64,000 nucleotides of DNA from Roseovarius aestuarii (GCA_027214255.1 JAPWHL010000001.1:1-64000), one strand, 5' to 3'; positions 1-8,369 are shown, numbered from the stretch's first letter. The notes: generated from the letters alone by a model not told the origin. A program made the numbers and translations.

Positions 1-1
1 G

Positions 2-124
2 GCGGAGTTCTGGATAAAGGTAGGTATGCTTGCCGAAACAAACCCAAGCATGACTTTCAATGAGATTGTCGCTCAACAGCTCAAGGAAGCCGATGTAACG
101 CTGCCAGCAGTTGAAGCGGCATAA
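2..124 (+). CDS. C-terminal end of an unidentified protein (partial)
   Basis: An open frame enters from the left edge and ends at TAA 122-124, giving 40 residues that finish in ...LPAVEAA. The segment is mildly amphipathic with a readable codon pattern, so a real gene end is likely. The family cannot be recognised from this tail. The following 400 bases up to 527 contain no convincing gene; they hold a short repeat shared with 13.9 kb. Confidence 0.55.
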   Translation, partial: AEFWIKVGMLAETNPSMTFNEIVAQQLKEADVTLPAVEAA

Positions 125-251
125 GCAGACCTTGGCGCATGCGCAGCGAAAGTCCAAATTGTCCCGCTGTGCAGACCTGCATGCGCAACGTAGCGAATGA
201 CCGCAATCCGCCGGCACTTCGGAATGCCTCAGACGTTACGGCGGCACAGGT

Positions 252-282
252 CATGTCCGCTTTGGGCTGACAGCAGTCGTCC
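252..282 (+). repeat. Dispersed intergenic repeat, copy 1
   Basis: A stretch of about 30 bases starting catgtccgctttgggctgac is repeated in inverted orientation at 13886-13915 with only two differences over 30 positions. Both copies lie outside genes. Looser relatives of the same word (gcccg..aag.cgacat) appear near 9888-9907 and 33604-33639. It looks like a decaying short interspersed element. Confidence 0.6.
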
Positions 283-527
283 GGTGTGATCGCTTAGGCC
301 GGTGGCAGGGCATTTTGCGCAAAAACCACGCGCTGCATTGCCGCAAGTCTGCTTGGATCCCATATTAACGTCTTTCTGTGACGCAGCTAAAAACCGTTTT
401 CGGGATGCAAACAGGATGGGTCCCGGATATGCGGCCCACTTCGGACAATGATAATGTCGCTTAGATGCTGTGAACGAGCCCAGCATTCTTTGCAGCAGAG
501 ACCCAGCGATGTGGTTGGTGTAAATTG

Positions 528-1415
528 TCAGCGTTTGGTCTGACCTGACTTGGGCCCAAGCGTTTTGATGCAAGACAACATGGCCTGCACTTTTGCGGTG
601 CGATGCAGATCGACATGCGTGACGATCCAACCGGTAATTTTCCAATCAGCATTTGCCGGCAAAACGGGGCGTAGGTTGCTGTGCTTTTTCGCTTCGGCAT
701 CGCTGACGAACCCAATGCCAAGCCCTGCGTACATCGCCTCTGCAATGACGCTTATGTCACGCGAAGAAAGCGCGTACATCTCAGGGCGGATATTGTTTTT
801 TATCCACTCGCCAAACGGCGTTCGATCATGGGGGAAGTCTGGCAGTACAAAAGCATGGCCTTCAAAGCCGTCATTTGCGTCTGGAACGCCCTTGCTGACC
901 AGATAGCTATCATGTGCATAAAGGTTAAACCCAATGTCACCGAAATGCGTGACCACATAATCTGGGTGTTCGGGCTTTGCTCCGGCGCGAAGCGCGATAT
1001 GGGCCTCGCCATATTCCAAGCGAGCTAGGTCTTCGCCCACGTCAATATGCACTGTGCATTGCGGATTTTGCGTCCGAAATCGATCGATGGCCCCCATGAG
1101 CAATCCAGCGAAAGGGGCTAGGAGCGTCAGCTTGATCTCCCCCTCGATCTGATCGCTGCCGCCTTGTACCCGCGCAGCCAAATCCTCGATCATTTCCTCG
1201 GCTTTCTGGGCAACACGCAGGACATCCTGGCCTACCTCCGTCAACGTATATCCCCGTGCATGCCTCAAAAAAATCTTGCCGCCCATCTCGTCTTCAAGAG
1301 CGTCAATGTGGCGGTTCACGGTTGCGCGGTGCAGATGCAACGCGTCGGCGGCGGCGCTGACTGTGCCAAGCCGCGCAACGTGGTAGGCGGTACGCAATTC
1401 TGTCCATTTATCCAT
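528..1415 (-). CDS. LysR-family transcriptional regulator
   Basis: This 295-residue protein has the usual LysR layout: a winged helix-turn-helix at about residues 3-62 (TVSAAADALHLHRATVNRHI is the recognition region) and a periplasmic-binding-like effector domain from about 92 to 290. It is divergent from the DoxX/FMN-reductase pair with a 111-base gap that contains an almost perfect palindrome (1437-1461), so it probably controls that pair and itself. The effector is not deducible. ATG 1415 is taken as the start because the helix-turn-helix begins immediately after it. Confidence 0.9.
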   Translation of the reverse strand: MDKWTELRTAYHVARLGTVSAAADALHLHRATVNRHIDALEDEMGGKIFLRHARGYTLTEVGQDVLRVAQKAEEMIEDLAARVQGGSDQIEGEIKLTLLAPFAGLLMGAIDRFRTQNPQCTVHIDVGEDLARLEYGEAHIALRAGAKPEHPDYVVTHFGDIGFNLYAHDSYLVSKGVPDANDGFEGHAFVLPDFPHDRTPFGEWIKNNIRPEMYALSSRDISVIAEAMYAGLGIGFVSDAEAKKHSNLRPVLPANADWKITGWIVTHVDLHRTAKVQAMLSCIKTLGPKSGQTKR

Positions 1416-1436
1416 GAGTCAACCTGCTCCATTTTC

Positions 1437-1461
1437 GCGCATTTAATGACATTAATCGCGC
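1437..1461. promoter_or_regulatory. Candidate LysR operator (palindrome)
   Basis: The core ttaatgacattaa (1443-1455) is a perfect 6-1-6 palindrome and the symmetry extends outward into gcgc on both sides (10 of 12 arm positions pair). It sits midway between the LysR start (1415) and the DoxX start (1527), the place where LysR regulators usually bind. Function is inferred. Confidence 0.5.
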
Positions 1462-1526
1462 ATTGCTTGCGTTTTTGCAGCAACGTATCACGCTCTACAA
1501 GCAGAATTACACCTCAGGAGTTTACG

Positions 1527-1871
1527 ATGAAATATGTCTCACTTGGCTTGCGCGGCCTTTTAACTTTGGCCTTTGTTGCGGCGGGCCTTGCGAAGTTAGC
1601 AGGTGCCGAAATGATGGTTGCCACATTTGAAGCCGTCGGCGTTGGCCAATGGTTCCGCTATGTGACCGGCTTGATCGAAGTCGCCGCTCCGATTTTGCTC
1701 TGGCTGCCAGGTAAACAGGTGGCCGGCGCAACAATGGTCGGCGCAGTGTTGGCGCACCTCATCATTCTTGGCCCATCGGCCATGCCTGCAATCTTCCTTG
1801 GTCTGATCTGTGCCGCCGTGATCTACCTGCACCGCGAACAAGTCAGTGATCCACTGAGCCGCGCGGCCTAA
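1527..1871 (+). CDS. DoxX-family small membrane protein
   Basis: The product is 114 residues with four hydrophobic segments (about 5-24, 43-62, 66-83, 85-103) and the DoxX-type N-terminus RGLLTLAFVAAGLAKLAG. A CAGGAG ribosome site lies 6 bases before ATG 1527; the longer open frame upstream crosses the regulatory gap and is not used. DoxX proteins are inner-membrane proteins often linked to thiol or quinone redox homeostasis. The gene is 25 bases upstream of an FMN reductase, so the two are likely co-transcribed from a promoter controlled by the divergent LysR. Confidence 0.85.
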   Translation: MKYVSLGLRGLLTLAFVAAGLAKLAGAEMMVATFEAVGVGQWFRYVTGLIEVAAPILLWLPGKQVAGATMVGAVLAHLIILGPSAMPAIFLGLICAAVIYLHREQVSDPLSRAA

Positions 1872-1896
1872 GCCCTAATAAGAAAGAACGACCCCT

Positions 1897-2466
1897 ATGA
1901 CCTACAGAATCGTCGCCTTTGCCGGAAGCAATAGCACCCAGTCGATCAACAAACGCCTTGTCGCCCATGCGGCAGACGTGCTGAACGACAGCGTTTCGGG
2001 CGGGGTTGATACGGACCTTCTCGATCTGAATGATTATGAGATGCCGATCTATAGTCCCGAGCGTCAGGCCGCTGGTATTCCACCACAAGCTCAAGCGTTC
2101 TTCGATAAAATCGGAAACGCCGATGCTCTACTCATCTCACTCGCGGAATACAACGGCAGCTATGCAACGGCTTTTAAGAATATCTTTGATTGGTGCAGCC
2201 GTATCGACATGGCCATGTTCCAGAAAAAACCAGTGTTGGTGATGGCGACGTCACCCGGACTGAGCGGTGGCCAGCACGTCCACGGTGCAGCAATGGGAGC
2301 GTTCCCGTTCTACGGAGCTGATGTCGTCGCGGGCTTCCAATTTGGCCCCTTTGGTGAGCATTTTGATGTTGAGGCAGGTTGTCTGACTTCAGACGACAAG
2401 GTGGCCGAACTTCAGGCCGCAGTGGAGGTCCTTAAGGCGGCGCTGGATGGAAAAAGAACCACTTAG
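1897..2466 (+). CDS. NAD(P)H-dependent FMN reductase (flavodoxin fold)
   Basis: This 189-residue protein matches the NADPH-dependent FMN reductase family: beta-strand plus phosphate loop IVAFAGSNSTQSINKRL at the N-terminus, then a YNGSYATAFKNIFDW segment typical of the flavin-binding region at about 84-98, and PVLVMATSPG for the third strand. The predicted reaction is reduction of FMN or quinone-like substrates by NAD(P)H in the cytoplasm. It follows doxX in the same unit. A terminator-like hairpin follows at 2481-2503. Confidence 0.88.
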   Translation: MTYRIVAFAGSNSTQSINKRLVAHAADVLNDSVSGGVDTDLLDLNDYEMPIYSPERQAAGIPPQAQAFFDKIGNADALLISLAEYNGSYATAFKNIFDWCSRIDMAMFQKKPVLVMATSPGLSGGQHVHGAAMGAFPFYGADVVAGFQFGPFGEHFDVEAGCLTSDDKVAELQAAVEVLKAALDGKRTT

Positions 2467-2480
2467 GCCGGCGCTTAAGG

Positions 2481-2503
2481 TGCAGGCGGCTGAGCCGCCT
2501 GCA
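2481..2503 (+). terminator. Hairpin after FMN reductase gene
   Basis: An inverted repeat gcaggcggc/gccgcctgc with a three-base loop (outer T-A pair included) lies 15 bases after the FMN reductase stop and is followed by ttatt. It would end the doxX unit before the next gene begins at 2539. Confidence 0.6.
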
Positions 2504-2538
2504 TTATTGAATAGACCTACATGCTTGCGGAGGCTGAT

Positions 2539-3576
2539 ATGGAAATCGGTGTAGATAGTTTTGCGGCTTTCCTGCCGGAAATGCGAGAGCAAACCAGTGC
2601 CGGAGCCGCACAGCGGATGGCCGACCTTTTGGCAGAGATCGAAACCGCCGACCGTGTCGGGCTCGACTGCTTTGGCGTTGGTGAACATCACCGCGCCGAG
2701 TTTCTTGATGCGTCCCCCGCAATCATTCTGGCCGCGGCAGCCACCCGTACGAAAAACATCCGACTTAATAGCGCGGTAACGGTGATAAGCGCCGCTGACC
2801 CGGTGCGGGTATTCCAAGACTTTGCCACCATTGATCTGATCTCTAACGGCCGTGCCGAAATCGTGGTTGGACGTGGATCGTTTGCAGAGGCCTATCCCTT
2901 ATTCGGTTTCGTGCGAGAGGATTACGACGCGCTCTTTGTTGAAAAACTGGTCCTTTTGATGCAACTGCGCGAAGAGACGCATGTGACATGGCAGGGCCGC
3001 TTTCGGCCTGCGCTCACTGGGCAAGGCGTATTTCCGCGCCCCGTGCAAGAAAAACTGCCGATTTGGCTTGGTGTAGGGGGGACACCTGCTTCTTTCGCCC
3101 GCGCAGGCACTTTGGGCCTTCCTTTGATGATCGCGATCATCGGTGGCAGTTTTGCGCGATTCCGCCCGCTGGTGGAGCTTTACTATCAAGCTGGCGAACA
3201 GGCTGGGCATAAGCGCGAAGATCTTAAGATCTCGATGCACGCTATGGGTTTTGTGGGCGAAACTGACGAAGAAGCCCGTGAGGCGTTTTATCCTGGATGG
3301 GCGCGCATGTTTGAAGAAATCGGCCGCGAACGTGGTTTTCCACCGCCCAACCGCGTGCAGTTCAACGCGCTTTGCGGCCCCGATGGTGCGTTCCTTGTCG
3401 GCAGCCCGCAAGCGGTACGCGACAAGATGATCGCGGCCAATGCGACGATGGGCGGGATTTCTCGCATTACGTTCCAGATGAGCACGGCGGCGCTTGAAAC
3501 TGAACGAATGCAGAAATCCATAATGCTACTAGGCACCGAGGTAGCGCCCGCTGTACGCGATGCAATCAAAGCTTGA
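2539..3576 (+). CDS. LLM-class flavin-dependent monooxygenase
   Basis: The 345-residue product is a luciferase-like (LLM) oxidoreductase beginning MEIGVDSFAAFLPEM, with the TIM-barrel signatures GVGEHHRAEF (about 52-61), SAVTVISAADPVRV (about 82-95), NGRAEIVVGRGS and PLPIWLGVGGTP-like strand near 176-186. It resembles the Atu2307/SP_0267 group of LLM proteins, for which no physiological substrate is established. The start at 2539 is preferred over the in-frame ATG at 2521 because GCGGAGG lies 6 bases before it. Reduced flavin could come from the adjacent FMN reductase, but this is inference. Confidence 0.87.
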   Translation: MEIGVDSFAAFLPEMREQTSAGAAQRMADLLAEIETADRVGLDCFGVGEHHRAEFLDASPAIILAAAATRTKNIRLNSAVTVISAADPVRVFQDFATIDLISNGRAEIVVGRGSFAEAYPLFGFVREDYDALFVEKLVLLMQLREETHVTWQGRFRPALTGQGVFPRPVQEKLPIWLGVGGTPASFARAGTLGLPLMIAIIGGSFARFRPLVELYYQAGEQAGHKREDLKISMHAMGFVGETDEEAREAFYPGWARMFEEIGRERGFPPPNRVQFNALCGPDGAFLVGSPQAVRDKMIAANATMGGISRITFQMSTAALETERMQKSIMLLGTEVAPAVRDAIKA

Positions 3577-3859
3577 TTGTTTTGTCGACTAGCGAAAGTA
3601 ACAAAACATGACGCATCGATTGAGAACTATGAGGTTTCCAATTGGCTCCATATATCAAAGACCGCTTTCGACCTGTGGCGATGTTGAACGCACCTGCAGC
3701 CAGTCTAAAGCCTCGCTTACATGAAAAGTGGCCAAGGTCTGCTTCGTCCTGCACTGCCGAGCTTGTGCTGTCAAATTTGCTGCGTCAGGTATCGAACGGC
3801 AGCTTTAGTAAAGCTGCAACGCAGCGTTTGGTTCTTCGGGCAACGGCGGCAATGGGCCG
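3577..3859. other. Intergenic region between the monooxygenase and rtcR
   Basis: No gene is supported in these 283 bases between two convergent genes. Open frames here lack ribosome sites and normal codon use. The only structure is the hairpin at 3799-3817, plus decayed repeat-like text near 3825-3855. Confidence 0.6.
3799..3817 (-). terminator. Hairpin downstream of rtcR
   Basis: The sequence gcagcttta-g-taaagctgc is a perfect palindrome (9-base arms, one central base) 42 bases beyond the rtcR stop on the minus strand. It may act as a terminator, although no clear T-run follows. Confidence 0.4.
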
Positions 3860-5422
3860 TTACTCCCTTACCAAGTCGCTCCAATTCAGGTCGAATTTTC
3901 GAAGGTATTTTCGTAGCCTGTCTGCATCATTGCGACTGGCGCGGTCTTCCCGAGAAACGGCAAATAATGTCCGTCCAGCATCGCTGATAGATTGAGATGT
4001 TTGACATGTCCGAATAACGTTTGCGAGCTGGCTGTTGTCAAAAGAATCTAAGGGTCGGTCCACAAATTGTTTGACCAATTTAGCATCGGAGTCACTGCTT
4101 GCTGCCCGCCAGCGGCGTTCTAATGTTGCGATTTCATCTTCCACCTGTGAACGCGTAATGCGCCCGCGCGGAGCGAGCGTGCAAAGTCGCAGGACCGCAC
4201 CGCTAAAGTCACGAAAATTTCCGGGCCAAGGTGTAGAAGGTGCTTTCGCAAACCTTAACCAAGCTTCGGCGGCATCAGAGTTGAAGCCTACTCTGATACC
4301 AAGTGCCTTTTCCGCGCGGGCAAGTTCGAACCTTAGATTTGCCTCTAGGTCTTCAGGGCGATCCCGTAAAGGGGGCATTCTGAAACTCCACAGATTTAGC
4401 CGTGACAACAAATCAAAACGAAAACGCCCGTCCGATGCCAAAAGGTTTAGATCTTGGGAGGCCCCAACGATTACCTGAAACCGGCTGGTGACTTCGGAGT
4501 CGGACCCAAGCGGATAGTAACGCCCCGCTTCAATCGCATGCAGGAGCAGGGCTTGCTCTTCCAAACCAAGCTCATCGATCTCATCCAGAAACAATACACC
4601 CCCATCGGCTTCACGCAACAGCCCCGCCCGCTCCGTACCAGGCTGGCCCGTATGGCTGCGCCGTTGGCCAAAAAGCGTTGCAATCGCTGCACCACCGCGC
4701 AAAGTGGCACAGTTGACCTGAACCAACCGTCCTTTCACACGCCGTCGTTGCAGCTTAAGCTCATAGATGCGTTGGGCGAGTTCCGATTTCCCGGTCCCAG
4801 ATTCACCGAGCAACAAGATCGGTGCATCAGACAATCCTGCCACCTGCTCAATGCGGTCAATCAACGCATTGTATTTCGCATTCTTGGTATCGATCCCCCC
4901 TTTCAAGAGATCGCCATACTCGCGGATTTGCTGATCAAATCGCTGCTGTAGGGCGTCATATTTATTGAGATCGAGATCAATAAGATCGAACGTTCCGTTA
5001 GGCTGATCACTACGAGGCGGTCCGGTTTGGATTAATGCAGCCGGGATATGGCGGGACTCCGACAGCAAGAACCAGCAGATTTGCCCGATATGCGTCCCGG
5101 TTGTCAGGTGGATATGATACCGCTCCCGGTCTTCATCAAAACCGTAGCCCTGAGCAAAGTCGTAAAGCTTGGCATAGACTTCCTCCAAATCCCAAGGGTC
5201 GTCCATATCCATAAGATGGAGCAAGACTTCAGTGTCGGGGGACACATGCTCAATCTCTTTTTTCAGCCCATGCGCCAGGCGGCTGTATTTGCGGTCATAT
5301 AGCAACTCAAAGCGATCGACGGGAAAGCCATCAACCTGACACAGCCCCAACGACGGCTTCCAGCCGCCTCTTTTCCCGCTATCAAGTTGGGTTCCGAGGA
5401 AACCGAGAACGACGTTCCGCAT
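3860..5422 (-). CDS. rtcR: RtcR, CARF-AAA+ activator of the RNA-ligase gene
   Basis: This protein matches E. coli RtcR along its length: an N-terminal CARF-type ligand domain (about 1-180, with HLTTGTHIGQICWFLL), a sigma54 AAA+ domain with Walker A GESGTGKS and Walker B GGVLFLDEIDELG, an arginine-finger region FRFDLLSRLNLW, and a C-terminal DNA-binding region ending NDADRLRKYLRKFDLNW. The start is set at ATG 5422 (MRNVVLGFLGT, aligning with the family), not at the TTG 12 bases upstream. The loop that normally reads GAFTGA and contacts sigma54 here reads RRSHTGQPG, an unusual change. It is divergent from rtcB, with a large inverted repeat and a sigma54-like promoter between them. Confidence 0.93.
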   Translation of the reverse strand: MRNVVLGFLGTQLDSGKRGGWKPSLGLCQVDGFPVDRFELLYDRKYSRLAHGLKKEIEHVSPDTEVLLHLMDMDDPWDLEEVYAKLYDFAQGYGFDEDRERYHIHLTTGTHIGQICWFLLSESRHIPAALIQTGPPRSDQPNGTFDLIDLDLNKYDALQQRFDQQIREYGDLLKGGIDTKNAKYNALIDRIEQVAGLSDAPILLLGESGTGKSELAQRIYELKLQRRRVKGRLVQVNCATLRGGAAIATLFGQRRSHTGQPGTERAGLLREADGGVLFLDEIDELGLEEQALLLHAIEAGRYYPLGSDSEVTSRFQVIVGASQDLNLLASDGRFRFDLLSRLNLWSFRMPPLRDRPEDLEANLRFELARAEKALGIRVGFNSDAAEAWLRFAKAPSTPWPGNFRDFSGAVLRLCTLAPRGRITRSQVEDEIATLERRWRAASSDSDAKLVKQFVDRPLDSFDNSQLANVIRTCQTSQSISDAGRTLFAVSREDRASRNDADRLRKYLRKFDLNWSDLVRE

Positions 5423-5447
5423 ATCATGATCCAAAAATATTAATTAC

Positions 5448-5511
5448 GATAAATATGGATAATATATTCTCTAGATCAAAAATGCCAAATTTATTATTAT
5501 CTATATTTATC
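5448..5511. promoter_or_regulatory. Inverted repeat, candidate RtcR enhancer site
   Basis: Arms gataaatatggataat (5448-5463) and attatctatatttatc (5496-5511) pair at 15 of 16 positions across a 32-base spacer in a very A+T-rich tract. It lies just upstream of the rtcR start and 18-81 bases upstream of the sigma54-like promoter of rtcB, fitting an enhancer site for an RtcR oligomer and possible autoregulation. Confidence 0.6.
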
Positions 5512-5528
5512 AATTAATTAATGGAATT

Positions 5529-5543
5529 TGACATTTATTTTGC
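5529..5543 (+). promoter_or_regulatory. Sigma54-like (-24/-12) promoter of rtcB
   Basis: The sequence tgacatttttatttgc-type element reads TGACATT, four bases, TTGC against the sigma54 consensus TGGCACG-N4-TTGC. The -12 GC is perfect and the spacing is exact; the -24 GG is GA. It lies about 163 bases before the rtcB start, leaving a long untranslated leader. Confidence 0.55.
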
Positions 5544-5705
5544 GCGGTGACAAAAATCCTGGAAAAACTGACCCATCGAAAGAGACCAAGCAAAGCAAAC
5601 GGATGAATTCGCATCCGGAAAAGCGGCGGGTTGGGCGTATTCCCAATCCGCCGTGCCGCTTCCGTCACCCCCATAAACGGGGAGCAATGACCAAAGGACA
5701 ACACA

Positions 5706-7118
5706 ATGGACGACCTGACTTTCACAGCACTCACTGGCCGCGATCTCAAAAGCTGGGGCCATGTCCCTGGACCTCAATTTCCAGATCTGCTGGAACGTGC
5801 CAATAAGATGTTGGAAGAAGGCACAGATGTGAAAGAGATCCGGCGTGATCTGGCATCTGAAATTCCAGTCCCGCCAGAACATATCGAACCGCATGCCGTT
5901 GACGCTGTGCCTTTCTATGTGAACTTGACTCCGGCTGACGCCGACGAAGAGAAGAACCTTGAGAAGGTCCATGAAACGATGCGGGTTGTTATGCAGACCC
6001 CGACGGTCGTTGGCGGTGCGATCATGCCCGATGCCTGCCCTGCGGGTCCGATTGGTACCATTCCTGTCGGTGGCGTCGTTGCAGCGAAAAATGCCATTCA
6101 CCCCGGAATGCACTCGGCGGATATCTGTTGTTCATTGATGATGACAGATTTGGGCGATGCTGATCCTGCCGCGGTGATGGACGCTGCGGCGAAGGTCACA
6201 CATTTCGGCCCGGGTGGTCGTCCGCAAGGACAGCGCTTTTCCGTATCGCTCGACTTGTTGGACGCTTTTCGCGGCAACCCATTCTTGAACAACCCAAAAG
6301 CTATCCGTGCGGCGCAAGAGCAGATGGGGACGCAAGGTGATGGCAACCACTTCTTGTTCGTCGGCAGGTCACGTGCGACCGGCAGCACGACCTTGATCAC
6401 GCATCACGGGTCGCGCGGACCGGGGGCGAAACTCTATAAGGCAGGTATGGAGGTTGCGGAGAAGTATCGCCGTCTTCATTCACCTAAAACCCTCAAGCAA
6501 AACGCGTGGATTCCGGCTGAAACGGATGAAGGGCGGGCCTATTGGGATGCGTTGCAGATCATTCGCAAGTGGACAAAGACGAACCATAACTCAATTCATC
6601 AAGCCACGATGGAAGCGGCAAAGGCGTCTGCTGGCGAACGGTTCTGGAATGAACATAACTTCGTCTTTCGGCGTGGGGATATCTATCTTCACGGCAAAGG
6701 TGCGACGCCCGGTTGGTCTGGATTTGCTCAGGATGCAGAAACAAATGGCCGCACGATTATTCCGCTCAACATGGCGGAACCTGTCTTGATCGTACGGGGC
6801 AAAGATGCTCCCCATGCGCTAGGGTTTAGCCCGCACGGCGCGGGTCGTAACTGGTCGCGGACGGAGCACATGCGCAGGCTTGGAGCGAAGACCGCTGAAC
6901 AGGCGCTGATCGAGGAAACGGCAGGTCTGGATGTTCGTTTCCATGCAGGCAAGGTCGATGCCTCAGAGCTTCCATCTAGCTATAAGCCAGCTGCCGCCGT
7001 TGCTTCACAGATTGAGTCTTTTGAGTTGGCGGAGATCGTCGACTGGATCGATCCATATGGGTGCATAATGGCGGGCGACGTGCCGCGCTTTATAAGGCGC
7101 CCCAAAGGACGCCGCTAG
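5706..7118 (+). CDS. rtcB: RtcB-family RNA 3'-phosphate/5'-OH ligase
   Basis: This 470-residue protein carries the RtcB landmarks in order: HSADICCS (the D..C metal ligands, replacing the usual DVGCG), GTQGDGNHFLFVG, ITHHGSRGPG, NHNSIHQ, LHGKGATP, IPLNMAEPVLIVRG and the GMP-accepting histidine in SPHGAGRNWSRT (about H377). RtcB seals RNA 2',3'-cyclic phosphate or 3'-phosphate ends to 5'-OH ends using GTP and Mn2+. The divergent metal-site motif places it in a distinct branch of the family. No RtcA cyclase follows; instead a strong terminator ends the transcript. Regulation by RtcR through sigma54 is likely. Confidence 0.92.
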   Translation: MDDLTFTALTGRDLKSWGHVPGPQFPDLLERANKMLEEGTDVKEIRRDLASEIPVPPEHIEPHAVDAVPFYVNLTPADADEEKNLEKVHETMRVVMQTPTVVGGAIMPDACPAGPIGTIPVGGVVAAKNAIHPGMHSADICCSLMMTDLGDADPAAVMDAAAKVTHFGPGGRPQGQRFSVSLDLLDAFRGNPFLNNPKAIRAAQEQMGTQGDGNHFLFVGRSRATGSTTLITHHGSRGPGAKLYKAGMEVAEKYRRLHSPKTLKQNAWIPAETDEGRAYWDALQIIRKWTKTNHNSIHQATMEAAKASAGERFWNEHNFVFRRGDIYLHGKGATPGWSGFAQDAETNGRTIIPLNMAEPVLIVRGKDAPHALGFSPHGAGRNWSRTEHMRRLGAKTAEQALIEETAGLDVRFHAGKVDASELPSSYKPAAAVASQIESFELAEIVDWIDPYGCIMAGDVPRFIRRPKGRR

Positions 7119-7124
7119 AAACTC

Positions 7125-7154
7125 AATAGCCCCGGTCAGCAAACCGGGGCTATT
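7125..7154 (+). terminator. Rho-independent-type terminator of rtcB
   Basis: A perfect 12-base stem aatagccccggt/accggggctatt with a six-base loop begins 7 bases after the rtcB stop. The downstream run is tatt only. It makes rtcB monocistronic. Confidence 0.75.
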
Positions 7155-7404
7155 CCGCCGCTGCAGATTTGCTCACAATTTCTGCAAAGCCCCCCCGAAA
7201 GGCATTTCGCAAACTTCTGCTTTGGGGAAGCCGCAGCGCGGCGAATGTTCTATTCGCGAACAGCTGGTCTGGGCCGCACTCTTCCAATTCGCGGACCTCA
7301 TGATTTCGCTATCGCAGCGAATGGCCGCTAAGCGGGCTGCATTCGCAGAATCCCAGTCGGTGGGTGAACGGCAGGTATGGGCCGGATTCAACAACGAAGA
7401 GGAT
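7155..7404. other. Intergenic region with decayed repeat-like sequence
   Basis: No gene is supported in these 250 bases. The text (for example ttctgctttggggaagccgc and aatggccgctaagcgggct) resembles the degenerate interspersed words seen in other gaps of the window. Confidence 0.45.
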
Positions 7405-7665
7405 TTACCCCTTCTTTTTGTGTTCTTTGGCGACAATGATGCCAGCCTTGCCCAAGATCAAAATTAGAACGCCACCGATCCAGCCCGCGACAACCGAATT
7501 TATCGCAACAGCAGTCCCCATCAACGCTAGCCCCATATTTCCAACCAACAACGTGAGTGCAATCGCGCATAGGATGGGTGCGATCAAAAGTAGCTGAACG
7601 AAAAGCGGGTAACCGCGAAACCGTTTCCATATAGCGGCGGCAAAAGGTTTGGTGCGTTCGAACAT
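7405..7665 (-). CDS. Small membrane protein of unknown function
   Basis: The product has 86 residues: a basic N-terminus (FERTKPFAAAIWKRFRGY), two hydrophobic segments (about 22-44 and 46-70) and a lysine-rich tail KEHKKKG, typical of a two-pass inner-membrane protein with both ends in the cytoplasm. The family is not recognised. It stands alone between the rtcB terminator and a gap of about 300 bases. Confidence 0.65.
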   Translation of the reverse strand: MFERTKPFAAAIWKRFRGYPLFVQLLLIAPILCAIALTLLVGNMGLALMGTAVAINSVVAGWIGGVLILILGKAGIIVAKEHKKKG

Positions 7666-7982
7666 GTGTTAACTCTTTGATGATCAGCCCTCGCGACGAA
7701 TGCGTGTCTGGGCTGATTAAATTCAGAAACTAGCCTAGACGACGTGACACTTAGTGACCACCCGATTTCGCACATGCAGCGAGTGCTCACTTTAGCGGGC
7801 CGCACCGCAGCATCTTTCAACCTTACTTCAGGTCCGAATAGGGCGGGTCGCGTCGTGGCCCCCGCCGGGAAAGTTACCGCGTCTGCGGCATCGCCTCATG
7901 TGGACGTTGCGCCCCTTGCAGCCATTCTCTCATGTCGCGACAATGAGGGCAGACATTGGAGCTTGAGGGGCAGGCAAACCGA
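7666..7982. other. Intergenic region upstream of the VOC gene
   Basis: No gene is supported in these 317 bases. It separates divergent genes and probably holds their promoters, but no clear -35/-10 pair or palindrome stands out. Confidence 0.5.
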
Positions 7983-8369
7983 ATGCTAGGAATTTCACAT
8001 CTGGACCATCTTGTCCTGACAGTCGCTGACTTGGACAAGACCTGCGAGTTTTATGAGAAGATTCTTGGCTTCGAGATCATCTCCTTCGGTCAGGGAAGGA
8101 GGGCGATGGCGTTTGGCAAACAGAAGTTCAACCTGCACCAGGCAGGTCAGGAGTTTGAACCAAAGGCACTACGCCCCACACCAGGGTCGATGGATCTTTG
8201 TCTGATAACGTCGCTCGCGCTGTATGTGGTTGTGGAAAGGCTCAAGCATGCAGCCGTGCTGATAGAAGCTGGCCCCATAACACGGACCGGCGCCCAAGGG
8301 CCAATACTGTCGGTCTATATACGCGACCCCGACCATAATCTAATCGAGATTTCGACTTACGACGTATGA
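7983..8369 (+). CDS. VOC-family (glyoxalase/dioxygenase fold) protein
   Basis: This 128-residue protein starts MLGISHLDHLVLTVADLDKTCEFYEKILGFE, the classic first beta-alpha-beta module of vicinal-oxygen-chelate proteins, and ends with the second module YIRDPDHNLIEIS. The first His and final Glu are the usual metal ligands. Substrate cannot be told; relatives include lactoylglutathione lyase-like and fosfomycin-resistance-like proteins. ATG 7983 is preferred over a TTG 27 bases upstream because the VOC fold begins right after it. Confidence 0.85.
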   Translation: MLGISHLDHLVLTVADLDKTCEFYEKILGFEIISFGQGRRAMAFGKQKFNLHQAGQEFEPKALRPTPGSMDLCLITSLALYVVVERLKHAAVLIEAGPITRTGAQGPILSVYIRDPDHNLIEISTYDV

